Of a stretch of DNA of 64,000 bases, positions 21,350 through 28,955 are shown one piece after another. Below the pieces are notes generated by a model. The model saw only the letters and a program-made list of their open reading frames with translations. It did not search any database and was not told the DNA's origin. The position numbers were made by a program, and so were the translations under genes. This stretch comes from Halosegnis rubeus. GTDB lineage: Archaea > Halobacteriota > Halobacteria > Halobacteriales > Haloarculaceae. Location of the stretch: assembly GCF_009184545.1 (NCBI RefSeq), contig NZ_QJOW01000004.1, forward strand, positions 124,001 to 188,000, read 5' to 3'. Every line of letters begins with the position of its first letter. Position 1 is the first letter of the stretch.

Positions 21350-21655
21350 CTACCCCGTTTCGAGGACGAGCACCGCCGTCGCGACACACCACGCGACGCC
21401 GGGGACGAGATGGGCCGCGCCGCCGAGACTCCCGAGCGTCCACGCGACGCCTGTTCCTGTCGCAATCGCGAGCAATCCACCGAGCGCGAGCCACCGCTTC
21501 CGTGCGAGTGCAAGGAAAGGTGCGACCGCCGCGAGCGGTGTCGCCGCGGCGTGAGTCGCAATACCGACGACCGACCCGCGTGCGACGGTCGCGGCGACAC
21601 CGGTCGCGAGGACGGCCACGACCGACACCCCGACGAGCAGACGGCCTCGGTCCAT
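21350..21655 (-). CDS. Small three-helix membrane protein
   Basis: A 101-aa very hydrophobic protein from ATG 21655 (MDRGRLLVGVSVVAVLATG) to a stop abutting glyA. About three to four helices are visible (LLVGVSVVAVLATGVAATV, ATPLAAVAPFLALA, WLALGGLLAIATGTGVAW). The longer frame to 22198 is antisense to folD and rejected. Function is unknown. Confidence 0.65.
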   Translation of the reverse strand: MDRGRLLVGVSVVAVLATGVAATVARGSVVGIATHAAATPLAAVAPFLALARKRWLALGGLLAIATGTGVAWTLGSLGGAAHLVPGVAWCVATAVLVLETG

Positions 21656-21738
21656 ACTCAGATGTAGGGTCGATTCGCGGGTAAGAATTGTGCCGAAGGG
21701 GACACGATAGCGCGTGTTGGCGTCGCGAGCAAGCGGAG

Positions 21739-21762
21739 AAGATAGCATTATCTTGTATATTT
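21739..21762 (+). promoter_or_regulatory. Inverted repeat and TATA-like element upstream of folD
   Basis: AAGATA-GCAT-TATCTT (21739-21754) is a perfect 6-bp inverted repeat directly followed by GTATATTT (21755-21762), a TATA-like box. The folD start is 71 bases further on, so either the transcript has a leader or another element is used. An operator over the promoter is a reasonable inference. Confidence 0.4.
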
Positions 21763-21832
21763 CTTCACCTTGGTCGGGTCGTGTGGACACGAATGCGGGA
21801 GTTTGATACCGGTGGGACCCGGACCGTCGAGC

Positions 21833-22732
21833 ATGACCGAAGTCATCGACGGCAACGCCGTCGCCGCGGAGATTCGCGAGGACCTCTCGGACGCCATTTC
21901 GACGCTCGAGCAGGCGGGAACGGTGCCGGGACTCGCGACGGTGTTGATGAGCGACGACCCCGCGAGCGAGACGTACGTGTCGATGAAACAGCGCGACTGC
22001 GAGGAGGTCGGAATCAACGGCATCCATGTGGAACTCGACAACGACGCGCCCGCCGATGAACTGTACGAGACCATCGCCGACCTGAACGCCGACGACGAGG
22101 TACACGGGATTCTCGTCCAGAGTCCGCTCGTCGAGCAGGTGAACGAGCGCGAGGCGTTTCGCGCCGTCGCCCCGGAGAAGGACGTTGACTGCTTCCACCC
22201 CGAGAACGTCGGGCGGATGGTCGCCGGTCCGTCACACGCCCGGTTCAAGCCGTGTACGCCCCACGGCATTCTCAAACTGCTCGACCACTACGACGTGGAG
22301 ACGGAGGGTGCAGAGGCCGTCGTCGTCGGTCGGTCGAACATCGTCGGCAAGCCGATGGCGAATCTGCTCGCACAGAACGACGCCACCGGCAACGCGACCG
22401 TGACGGTGTGTCACTCCCGGACCGAGGACCTGGAGGCCCACACGAAGAACGCCGACATCGTCGTCGCGGCGGTCGGGGTCCCGGAGTTCATCGACGGTAC
22501 GATGCTGAAGGAGGGTGCCACGGTCATCGACGTGGGTATCAACCGCGTCGACGCCGAGACGGAGAAGGGGTACAAACTCGTCGGCGACGTGGAGTTCGCC
22601 AGCGCCCGCGAGGTGGCCGACACAATCACCCCCGTGCCGGGCGGGGTCGGCCCGATGACCCGTGCGATGCTCCTGTGGAACACCGTGAAGGCCGCGAGCG
22701 AGCAGACCGGCGTCGACGTAGACCTGCCGTAG
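21833..22732 (+). CDS. folD: Methylenetetrahydrofolate dehydrogenase/cyclohydrolase
   Basis: A 299-aa bifunctional enzyme that oxidises methylene-THF to methenyl-THF and hydrolyses it to formyl-THF. Signatures are ETYVSMKQRDCEEVGI with the catalytic Lys, GILVQSPLVEQVNE, the FolD motif KDVDCFHPENVGR, VVVGRSNIVGKPMANLL for nucleotide binding, and TPVPGGVGPMTRAMLL near the end. ATG 21833 is the family start. The downstream Nudix gene overlaps the stop by one base, so they are translationally coupled. Confidence 0.95.
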   Translation: MTEVIDGNAVAAEIREDLSDAISTLEQAGTVPGLATVLMSDDPASETYVSMKQRDCEEVGINGIHVELDNDAPADELYETIADLNADDEVHGILVQSPLVEQVNEREAFRAVAPEKDVDCFHPENVGRMVAGPSHARFKPCTPHGILKLLDHYDVETEGAEAVVVGRSNIVGKPMANLLAQNDATGNATVTVCHSRTEDLEAHTKNADIVVAAVGVPEFIDGTMLKEGATVIDVGINRVDAETEKGYKLVGDVEFASAREVADTITPVPGGVGPMTRAMLLWNTVKAASEQTGVDVDLP

Positions 22733-23226
22733 TGGACCCCGACAACCTCATCGCGCGCTACGACGGCGTCCGTGCCCGGCCGGACAAGCGCGAGACGCTC
22801 GCGCCCGACCGCTGGGAGTCGGCCCGCACCCGCGAGCAGAACGAGACCTCGTGGGGAGTCGGTGCGCTCGTCGAGACCGACGCGGGCGTCCTGCTCGCCC
22901 GGCAGGGCGACAAGTGGTTCCTCCCCGGCGGAATGCACGAGCACGGCGAAACGCACGCCGAGGGCGCGGCCCGAGAAGTGCGAGAGGAGACGGGCGTAAC
23001 TGTCGAAATAACAGATCTGCTTGCCATCACCGAACAGACGTTCGTTCACGCCGAGGACGGCCGCGAGTTCGCGTTCCGGTTCGCTACTTTCCGCGGTGAG
23101 CCGACCGACACGACGCTCGCCACGAACCCGGGTATCGACGGGGAGACAATCGACGACGTGGCGTGGCGCGAGACGCTTCCGGACAACACCTTCGACCGCG
23201 AGCTCGTCACCCGCCTGCGGGACTGA
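22732..23226 (+). CDS. Nudix hydrolase
   Basis: A 164-aa Nudix protein with the full box GGMHEHGETHAEGAAREVREETGV near 65-88, where E..REVREE binds metal. The GTG start at 22732 shares its G with the folD stop TAG, a tight coupling. Nudix enzymes hydrolyse nucleoside diphosphates linked to other groups; the substrate is not predictable here. An N-terminal leader of about 40 residues (LIARYDGVRARPDKRETL) precedes the fold. Confidence 0.87.
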   Translation: MDPDNLIARYDGVRARPDKRETLAPDRWESARTREQNETSWGVGALVETDAGVLLARQGDKWFLPGGMHEHGETHAEGAAREVREETGVTVEITDLLAITEQTFVHAEDGREFAFRFATFRGEPTDTTLATNPGIDGETIDDVAWRETLPDNTFDRELVTRLRD

Positions 23227-23339
23227 AGTTCATACGCGAAGCCGCACCACCAGCCGTATGCGATAGGAACGTGCCGACAGCGCGCCGGGGCGGGTGCGTG
23301 ACCGACCGCTGTCGGAGCCGACTCGTGGTCGCCTGTTCG

Positions 23340-24416
23340 CTACACTCCTTCCGCGAGCGACAGCGCTCCCTCTAGTTCGACCGGTCCCTCGGCGGCGAGT
23401 CTGTCGAGCAGGGTCTCGACGCGCTCGTCGGTCGCCTCTCCGCCGACACGGCTGAGGAGCTTGCGAGCCGCGCCCCGTCCCGTCCCAGCGCCGAAGACGA
23501 GTCGGCGCTGTCCGCCGAACGTCGCGGGGTCGAATGGCTCGAACGTCGACGGGTCGGTGAGCATGGCGTCCGTGTGAATCCCTGACTCGTGGGTGGTCAC
23601 CTCGCGTCCAAGCACGGGCTTGCGGGCGTCGACCGACTCACCCAGCGCGTCGAGCACCGACTCCGCGGTCGGGATCAGCTGCTCGGTCTGTACCTCGGGG
23701 TCGCCACCTTCCTGCACGATTGCCGTGACGACCTCCTCGGTCGCGGGGTTGCCGGCACGTTCACCGAGCGACGCTACCGACACGTCGATGCGGTCGACGC
23801 CGGTCTGTGCGGCGACGAGCGCGTTCGCCGTCGCACAGCCGAGGTCGTCGTGGAAGTGGACGCCGGCCCGCGAGAGGTCCACGCCGAGGTCCGCGAGTGT
23901 CCGGAGGTAGCCGGCCACGTAGGAAGGCGTCCGTGCACCGACGGTATCGGCGACGACAATTGGACAGTCGAATCGCTCGAACGCCGACGCGACCGCGCGT
24001 TCGTCGGTTCGGAAGCCGTCCATCAGGGTCAGATGCGGCTGTGCGCCGCCTTCACGGATCTGTGTGATTCGCTCGCCGGCGGTCTCGTACATCGCCTCCC
24101 GGGACGTGCCGACGACGTGCTCTAACTGCTTGTCCGAGACCGGAACGAACAGTTCGACCACGTCCGCGCCCGTCTCCAGCGCCGCGGTCACGTCCGACTC
24201 GACGCCACGGGCGATGGCAACCACCTCGGCGTCGAGCCGGTTCGTCAGCGTCGCCGTTACCTCCCGTTCCGTTTCGTCGACGGCCGGAAACCCAGCCTGC
24301 ACGAACGACAGGTCAAGTCGGTCGAGCGCCTCGCCCGCGGCGACACGCTGGTCGACCGTGTACCCGCGGTCGGAAAGCTGGACCGCCTCCCGGAGCGTCA
24401 CGTCACAGAGTCTCAT
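23340..24416 (-). CDS. LeuA-like DRE-TIM metallolyase (isopropylmalate/homocitrate synthase family)
   Basis: A 358-aa TIM-barrel enzyme of the acyl-CoA aldol/Claisen group. Visible are the opening DVTLREAVQLS (residues 5-15, the LRE variant of DRE), metal-binding HFHDDLGCATAN near 187-198, the GERAGN loop near 217, and HESGIHTDAM near 275. It lacks the C-terminal regulatory domain of leucine-sensitive IPM synthase. Its ATG overlaps the stop of the CoA-transferase gene (ATGA), so the two are translated together and probably act on related CoA esters. Exact reaction is unresolved (synthase or lyase). Confidence 0.8.
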   Translation of the reverse strand: MRLCDVTLREAVQLSDRGYTVDQRVAAGEALDRLDLSFVQAGFPAVDETEREVTATLTNRLDAEVVAIARGVESDVTAALETGADVVELFVPVSDKQLEHVVGTSREAMYETAGERITQIREGGAQPHLTLMDGFRTDERAVASAFERFDCPIVVADTVGARTPSYVAGYLRTLADLGVDLSRAGVHFHDDLGCATANALVAAQTGVDRIDVSVASLGERAGNPATEEVVTAIVQEGGDPEVQTEQLIPTAESVLDALGESVDARKPVLGREVTTHESGIHTDAMLTDPSTFEPFDPATFGGQRRLVFGAGTGRGAARKLLSRVGGEATDERVETLLDRLAAEGPVELEGALSLAEGV

Positions 24417-25600
24417 ATCACGCCTTCCTCGCGCAGCGACGTATAGGTGTCCTCGTCGAGCGCCAGTTCGCCGAGATACACCTCGTCGTTGTGCTCACCG
24501 TGGCTCGGGCCGAGCCGGTCGATTTCCCGCGTCTCGCCCGAGAACTTCGGAACGATACCGTGCGTTTCGACCGGCCCGAGGTCGGCATCGTCGACGGTGA
24601 CGACGGCGTCGCGCGCGTCGTACTGCGCGTCGGCGCGGATGTCGGAGATGTCGTAGATTTCGGAGGCGACGGCGTCCGCGTCGGTGAGCGACTCGACCGC
24701 CTCCGTCGCGGTTCGCTCCTGCATCCACGCCTCGATGTAGTCGTCGAGTTCGGCGGCGTGTTCGACGCGCTTGCGATTCGTCGCAAAACGGTCTTGCTCG
24801 ACGAGTTCCGGGTGGCCGATACACTCGGCGACCCGCTCGAATATCGCCTGTGAGGAGGCCGACAACGCGACGTAACCGTCGCTGGCCTCGTAGACGTTGC
24901 GCGGCGCGGCGTTCGGGTGCCGGTTGCCGGTGCGTTCGTCTACTTCGTCCAGCCGGTCGTACTTCTCGGGGACGCTCGGGAACATCCGGAACAGCGACTC
25001 CATGAGCGACACGTCCACGACCCGGCCCGTCCCCCCGGTCAGGGTGTCGAACACGCCGAACAGCGCGCCCATCGTAGCGTACTGGCCCGCAGCGAGGTCG
25101 GCAAGCGAGATGGGCGGAAGAAGCGGTTCGCTGTCGGGAAACCCGTTGACGTGCGCGAAACCGGACATCGCTTCCGCGACGGTCCCGAAGCCGGGCTGTT
25201 CGGCGAGCGGGCCGTCCTGTCCGTACCCGGAGATACGGACGACGACGAGGTCCTCGTTCGTCTCGTGTAGGGCGTCGGGACCGAGTCCCCACGATTCGAG
25301 CGTCCCGGGCCGGAAATTCTCGATGACCACGTCGGCCTCGGCAGCCAACTCGTGCACGAGGGCCGTCCCCTCGTCGGTCTTCATGTCGAGGGTGACACAG
25401 CGTTTGTTCCGAGCCAGGGCCTTCCACCACAGCGAGTGGTCGCCGTCGAAGGGGGGCCACTCCCGGATGGGGTCACCGTGCTCGGGGTGTTCGACCATCA
25501 CTACGTCTGCACCGTGGTCTGCGAGCGTCATCGTCGCGAAGCCGCCGGCAATCATCCCCGACAAGTCGAGTACCCGGAGACCGGCGAGTGGTCCGTCCAT
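24413..25600 (-). CDS. Family III (CaiB/BaiF) CoA-transferase
   Basis: A 395-aa CoA-transferase starting MDGPLAGLRVLDLSGMIAGG. It has the CaiB pattern: ADHGADVVMVEHPEHGDPIR, WWKALARNKRCVTLDMKTDEG, DVVIENFRPGTLESWG followed by VVRISGYGQDGP, and LADLAAGQYATMGALFG. The catalytic Asp is probably in PPISLADLAAGQ near 168, where CaiB members keep Asp. ATG 25600 is the natural start. It is the first gene of a two-gene operon with the LeuA-like enzyme. Donor and acceptor acids are unknown. Confidence 0.87.
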   Translation of the reverse strand: MDGPLAGLRVLDLSGMIAGGFATMTLADHGADVVMVEHPEHGDPIREWPPFDGDHSLWWKALARNKRCVTLDMKTDEGTALVHELAAEADVVIENFRPGTLESWGLGPDALHETNEDLVVVRISGYGQDGPLAEQPGFGTVAEAMSGFAHVNGFPDSEPLLPPISLADLAAGQYATMGALFGVFDTLTGGTGRVVDVSLMESLFRMFPSVPEKYDRLDEVDERTGNRHPNAAPRNVYEASDGYVALSASSQAIFERVAECIGHPELVEQDRFATNRKRVEHAAELDDYIEAWMQERTATEAVESLTDADAVASEIYDISDIRADAQYDARDAVVTVDDADLGPVETHGIVPKFSGETREIDRLGPSHGEHNDEVYLGELALDEDTYTSLREEGVI

Positions 25601-25631
25601 ACCGGACACAGCGCGCGCTGGCGCAAATAAG

Positions 25632-26360
25632 CTAGTCTCTCGGTAGTCCCTCGAGCGCGTCGAGTCGCGACTCCGTCGTTGCAAGTGTCGTCTCGTCGCC
25701 GTCTGCCACGTACGCTCCGATACCGCGAGCCGCCTCGACCAGCGTCTCGGCCGCTCGCGTCGAAATCGCACCGTCGAGCGCGAGCGCGCGCTTCACGTGC
25801 CCGCGCAGGCGACCCAACTGGTCACTCGCCGTCTCGTCGGGGTGTTCGTCCAGATACGTCCGGAGGTCCTCGCGGTACTCTTCGACTCCCCTCGCGTACG
25901 CGAGCCCGCGTGAGTCCACCAGTGAGTCGGAGACCTGCTCGCGTGCCGGTCGCTCGCCGTCCCCTGCACCGGCCAACAGCGAGAGGAAGTACGACTCCTC
26001 GTCGTCGGTAACGCTCGTCGCCCGCCCGACCGTATCAGCGACCATCCGGAGCTCCATCGCGGCCAGATACGTGTCATCCAGCGGCTGCACCTCGCCGCCG
26101 CTGATGAATCCGTAGCCACGGGTGAACTCCCGGGCCGTCTTGACGGCGCGCTCGGCGACCGTCCGGAGCGGTTGTTCGTCGACCAGCGACTGCACCTCGG
26201 TCAAATCGAGCGGCGCGGCCGTCGCGGTGTGGAGCCGACGCTCCTCGTCGACGCCGACGCTCCGGGGACTCCCGCAGTTCGGACACTCCACGCTGCCGGT
26301 CTCGTAGTACGCCCAGCGCGTACCGCAGTCCTGACACTCGCGGTCGCCGCGAACCTTCAT
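25632..26360 (-). CDS. Haloarchaeal zinc-ribbon protein of unknown function
   Basis: A 242-aa acidic protein starting at ATG 26360. A zinc ribbon occupies residues 9-32 (CQDCGTRWAYYETGSVECPNCG); the remainder is mostly helical with no recognised catalytic motif. The longer reading to 26558 overlaps the next gene's promoter and is rejected. It could be a nucleic-acid or protein-binding adaptor, which is only inference. Confidence 0.72.
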   Translation of the reverse strand: MKVRGDRECQDCGTRWAYYETGSVECPNCGSPRSVGVDEERRLHTATAAPLDLTEVQSLVDEQPLRTVAERAVKTAREFTRGYGFISGGEVQPLDDTYLAAMELRMVADTVGRATSVTDDEESYFLSLLAGAGDGERPAREQVSDSLVDSRGLAYARGVEEYREDLRTYLDEHPDETASDQLGRLRGHVKRALALDGAISTRAAETLVEAARGIGAYVADGDETTLATTESRLDALEGLPRD

Positions 26361-26429
26361 ACGCAATCGTTGTCCCGCCGGCTGAAAACCCCTCTGTCCG
26401 GCCGTGTCGAAATCTGTCACACCACATAG

Positions 26430-26441
26430 GTTTAAGTGTAT
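26430..26441 (+). promoter_or_regulatory. TATA box for the gene starting at 26461
   Basis: GTTTAAGTGTAT lies 20-31 bases before ATG 26461, matching a leaderless haloarchaeal promoter and supporting that start even though the frame soon breaks. Confidence 0.6.
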
Positions 26442-26460
26442 AAGGCTCCCACCAGTAGAT

Positions 26461-26935
26461 ATGTCGGACACACCGACGCTACACGAGGATAGAGTAAGTC
26501 GCCGCGAGGCGGCTGGCCGGGAAATTCGACGGTAATGTAACTGTCTCCCGGGACTCACAGGAACTGCTTCTGCACGTCGACGGTGAGGAACACGTACTCG
26601 ACACCGAGACGGCCACGGAGCTTCGCCAACAGCTTGGCGACGCCCTGACCGGCACTCGCGAGTACGTCTACACTAGCGGCGAGTGTCGCGCGGACGGCAG
26701 CTACGTCGTCGCGCGCCGCGGTGCTGGCTCCGCCGGCCACCGCAAGGTGTTCGAGAGCTTCGAGGCGCTCACCGCACTGTATGAATCACTCTCGACTGAG
26801 TTCACCGCCGATGACCTCTCCGGCAGCGGGCTGACCGACAGCCGACGACACATCGTGTTGCGCCACTTCGTCGAGCACCCGCGCTTCGACTGCGAGTTGG
26901 CGAGCCGTCAGCCGCTCACCGTGCGGAAGCTCTAA
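26461..26935 (+). pseudogene. Conserved gene with apparent +1 frameshift near its start
   Basis: A good promoter and ATG 26461 start a reading frame MSDTPTLHEDRVSRREAAG that stops at 26533-26535. The next frame, open from 26498 to the stop at 26935 with typical haloarchaeal codon use, continues without any ATG or GTG until 26747 (KFDGNVTVSRDSQELLLH... to ...CELASRQPLTVRKL). Joined by a one-base shift within 26498-26535 they make a plausible protein of about 157 aa. The overlap has short G and A runs (CCGGGAAATT). It may be a sequencing error, a true inactivation, or less likely recoding. No domain was recognised. Confidence 0.65.
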
Positions 26936-26965
26936 TCTTTTCTCGCGGGCGGGCGAGCTTGGAGT

Positions 26966-27877
26966 ATGACGTTCTCCATCGTTGCCCGCGACCCCGAGAC
27001 CCGTGCTATCGGCGTTGCCGTCCAGTCGAAGTTCGTCAGCGTCGGCTCCGTCGTCCCGTTCGCCAGCGCCGACGCCGGCGCGATTGCCACCCAGTCGTTC
27101 GCCAACGTCGAGTACGGGCCCGACGGTCTCGACCTACTCCGCCGCGGTCACGACGCGGCGGCCGTCGTCGAGACGCTCACCGCCGCCGATAGCGAGGCCG
27201 AATCCCGACAGGTCGGCGTGGTCGGTCGAGACGGCTCTGTTGCCGGCTTCACCGGCGACGAGTGTTTCGACACCGCCGGCGACGTTCAAGGCGAGATGTA
27301 CACCGTCCAGGGAAACATCCTCGAAAACGAGGCGACCGTACGTGCGATGGCCGACACCTACGAGGAGACCGACGGCGGGCTTCCCGAACGACTGCTCGCT
27401 GCGCTCCACGCGGGCAACGAGGCCGGCGGTGACTCCCGCGGCGAGCAGTCTGCCGCGCTGTACGTTGTCAAGCCGGAGGGTGGGTACGACGGCGGCAACG
27501 ACCGCTGGGTCGACGTGCGCGTCGACGACCACGACGCACCAATCGACGAGCTGGAACGCGTGTTCAAGCTCTACGACGTGACCTTGCTCGAACGCGATCC
27601 ACCGGCCGAGACGACGGAGCTGACGGGCGAGACCGCACGCGCGGTCCAACGGACGCTCGCCGACCTCGGTCTCTACGATGGCGATGTGTCGGAGGTGTTC
27701 GACGCGGAAGCGCGCGACGCACTGGAGTCGTTCCGCGGGCTGAACAACTTCGAGAACCACTCGCTCGACGTGTTGGAGGATGCTCTTGCCAACGGCTGGG
27801 CCGACGCCGACGGCGAGGGTGAGCCGCGACTCGTCGACGCCATCTGGCATGGTCTCTCGCGACTCGACCGCGTGTAG
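26966..27877 (+). CDS. DUF1028 protein with C-terminal peptidoglycan-binding-like domain
   Basis: A 303-aa protein. Residues 1-205 match DUF1028, an Ntn-hydrolase-like family: MTFSIVARDPETRAIGVAVQSKFVSVGS, ATQSFANVEYGPDGL, VQGNILENEATV and SAALYVVKPEGGYDGGND. From about 220 to 285 a small helical unit (ARAVQRTLADLGLYDGDVSEVFDAEARDALESF) resembles the peptidoglycan-binding fold. Archaea of this type have no peptidoglycan, so the domain must bind something else or be only structural. It follows the broken gene by 30 bases. Function is unknown. Confidence 0.82.
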   Translation: MTFSIVARDPETRAIGVAVQSKFVSVGSVVPFASADAGAIATQSFANVEYGPDGLDLLRRGHDAAAVVETLTAADSEAESRQVGVVGRDGSVAGFTGDECFDTAGDVQGEMYTVQGNILENEATVRAMADTYEETDGGLPERLLAALHAGNEAGGDSRGEQSAALYVVKPEGGYDGGNDRWVDVRVDDHDAPIDELERVFKLYDVTLLERDPPAETTELTGETARAVQRTLADLGLYDGDVSEVFDAEARDALESFRGLNNFENHSLDVLEDALANGWADADGEGEPRLVDAIWHGLSRLDRV

Positions 27878-27914
27878 GCCGGGGCTTTTGCCCTTGCCAC
27901 CCGAACAGGCGTGT

Positions 27915-28061
27915 ATGCGTGATGAAGCAGAGGTGCGAGAGCAGTACGAGTTCATCAAAGAGCAACTGGAGAGCGAGGAGATGAACCACGAACGGGTCAG
28001 ACAGATGTTCACCTACTACAAGCGGTCGCTCGGCTGGGTGCTCGAAGAGGAGTATATCTGA
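27915..28061 (+). CDS. Small helical haloarchaeal protein
   Basis: A 48-aa charged, helical peptide from ATG 27915 (MRDEAEVREQYEFIKEQLES) to EEEYI. Composition and codon use look real, and the start follows the DUF1028 stop by 37 bases. No known family was recognised. Confidence 0.6.
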   Translation: MRDEAEVREQYEFIKEQLESEEMNHERVRQMFTYYKRSLGWVLEEEYI

Positions 28062-28133
28062 GCGGAGCTGTCAGTACGTTTGACGCTGTGTGTCACGGTC
28101 GGCAGCTTTATGCTACACACACGTCTTTCACCT

Positions 28134-28225
28134 GATGACGCTTCGCTTTGGAGGGCCGAAGCGTCAGCGGGGACCAATTCAGGGCGGCAAGCGGCTACCC
28201 AGGTTTTCTCTGGGTGGCCGCTTTC
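28134..28225. ncRNA. Two-hairpin intergenic segment (candidate small RNA or double terminator)
   Basis: The first hairpin pairs GACGCTTCG (28137-28145) with CGAAGCGTC (28157-28165), a perfect 9-bp stem. The second pairs AAGCGGC (28189-28195) with GCCGCTT (28217-28223), with CCAG/CTGG inside. A TATA-like TTTATG at 28107-28112 sits about 25 bases before the first stem on the plus strand. The convergent amphi-Trp gene ends at 28240, so a two-way terminator is the alternative reading. Confidence 0.35.
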
Positions 28226-28239
28226 CACTCGCTTTCCGT

Positions 28240-28509
28240 TTACTCGACAGACAGCGGCGCGTCTTCGCCGTCGGTTTCGTCCCACTCGATTTCGAACTCC
28301 ACTGAGAGTTCCGTCTCCTCGCCTTCGATCTCCCGCTCCACCTGCACCTCGAGTTCGGCTTGACTCGACACGTCGAGGGTAATCGATTCCTCGCCCGACG
28401 CCAGCTGCACCGGCTCGCCGGCCGCGAGGTTGTCGGCCACGTCGTGGAGCAGTTGGGCGATGGTCGCTCGGTCGGTATCGCGCTCGAAGCTGAACAGCTG
28501 TTCTTCCAT
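28240..28509 (-). CDS. Amphi-Trp domain-containing protein
   Basis: An 89-aa small acidic protein starting MEEQLFSFERDTDRATIA. The pattern ATIAQLLHDVADNLAAGEPVQL, then ITLDVSSQAELEVQVERE and SVEFEIEWDE, is the amphi-Trp domain common in haloarchaea, named for a conserved amphipathic strand with Trp. Role is unknown. It stands alone, divergent from the PadR gene. Confidence 0.85.
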   Translation of the reverse strand: MEEQLFSFERDTDRATIAQLLHDVADNLAAGEPVQLASGEESITLDVSSQAELEVQVEREIEGEETELSVEFEIEWDETDGEDAPLSVE

Positions 28510-28635
28510 AGCTGGTACACATCGTGGACACGATTGAGCTATCTTGTCGGATTCATACCGTGCGTGTCACGACTTGCAGTTCGGTGTCACCGGGGAGACA
28601 CCGCCGAATCGCCGCTCCCAGGCGTGTAACTCCAA

Positions 28636-28648
28636 AGATATATTTATT
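28636..28648 (+). promoter_or_regulatory. TATA box of the PadR-like gene
   Basis: AGATATATTTATT lies 23-35 bases before ATG 28671, consistent with a leaderless transcript. Confidence 0.6.
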
Positions 28649-28670
28649 TCTCGCCACGTACGTGGTCGGT

Positions 28671-28955
28671 ATGTACGACCTGACAGGCTTTCAGCGTGAC
28701 CTGATGTACGTCATCGCCGGCAACGAGGAACCGCACGGGCTCCAGATCAAAGAAGAGTTAGAAGAGTACTACGAGAAAGAGATTCACCACGGCCGGCTCT
28801 ACCCGAATCTCGACACGCTCGTAGAGAAGGGGCTGGTGGAGAAGGGAGAGATCGACCAGCGGACGAACTACTACACCCTGACGCGGCGCGGCCGCCGAGA
28901 GATCGACGCGCGCCGCGACTGGGAGCAGCAGTATCTCGAAGGCGACGAAGCCTGA
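28671..28955 (+). CDS. PadR-family transcriptional regulator
   Basis: A 94-aa winged-helix protein (MYDLTGFQRDLMYVIAGNEE, then HGLQIKEELEEYYEKEIHHGRLYPNLDTLVEKGLVEKG and LTRRGRREIDARRDWEQQYL). This is the compact haloarchaeal PadR type, with wing and dimer helix but no extra effector domain. ATG 28671 is fixed by the TATA box. The stop abuts the convergent AI-2E transporter stop. Its target is unknown. Confidence 0.87.
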   Translation: MYDLTGFQRDLMYVIAGNEEPHGLQIKEELEEYYEKEIHHGRLYPNLDTLVEKGLVEKGEIDQRTNYYTLTRRGRREIDARRDWEQQYLEGDEA

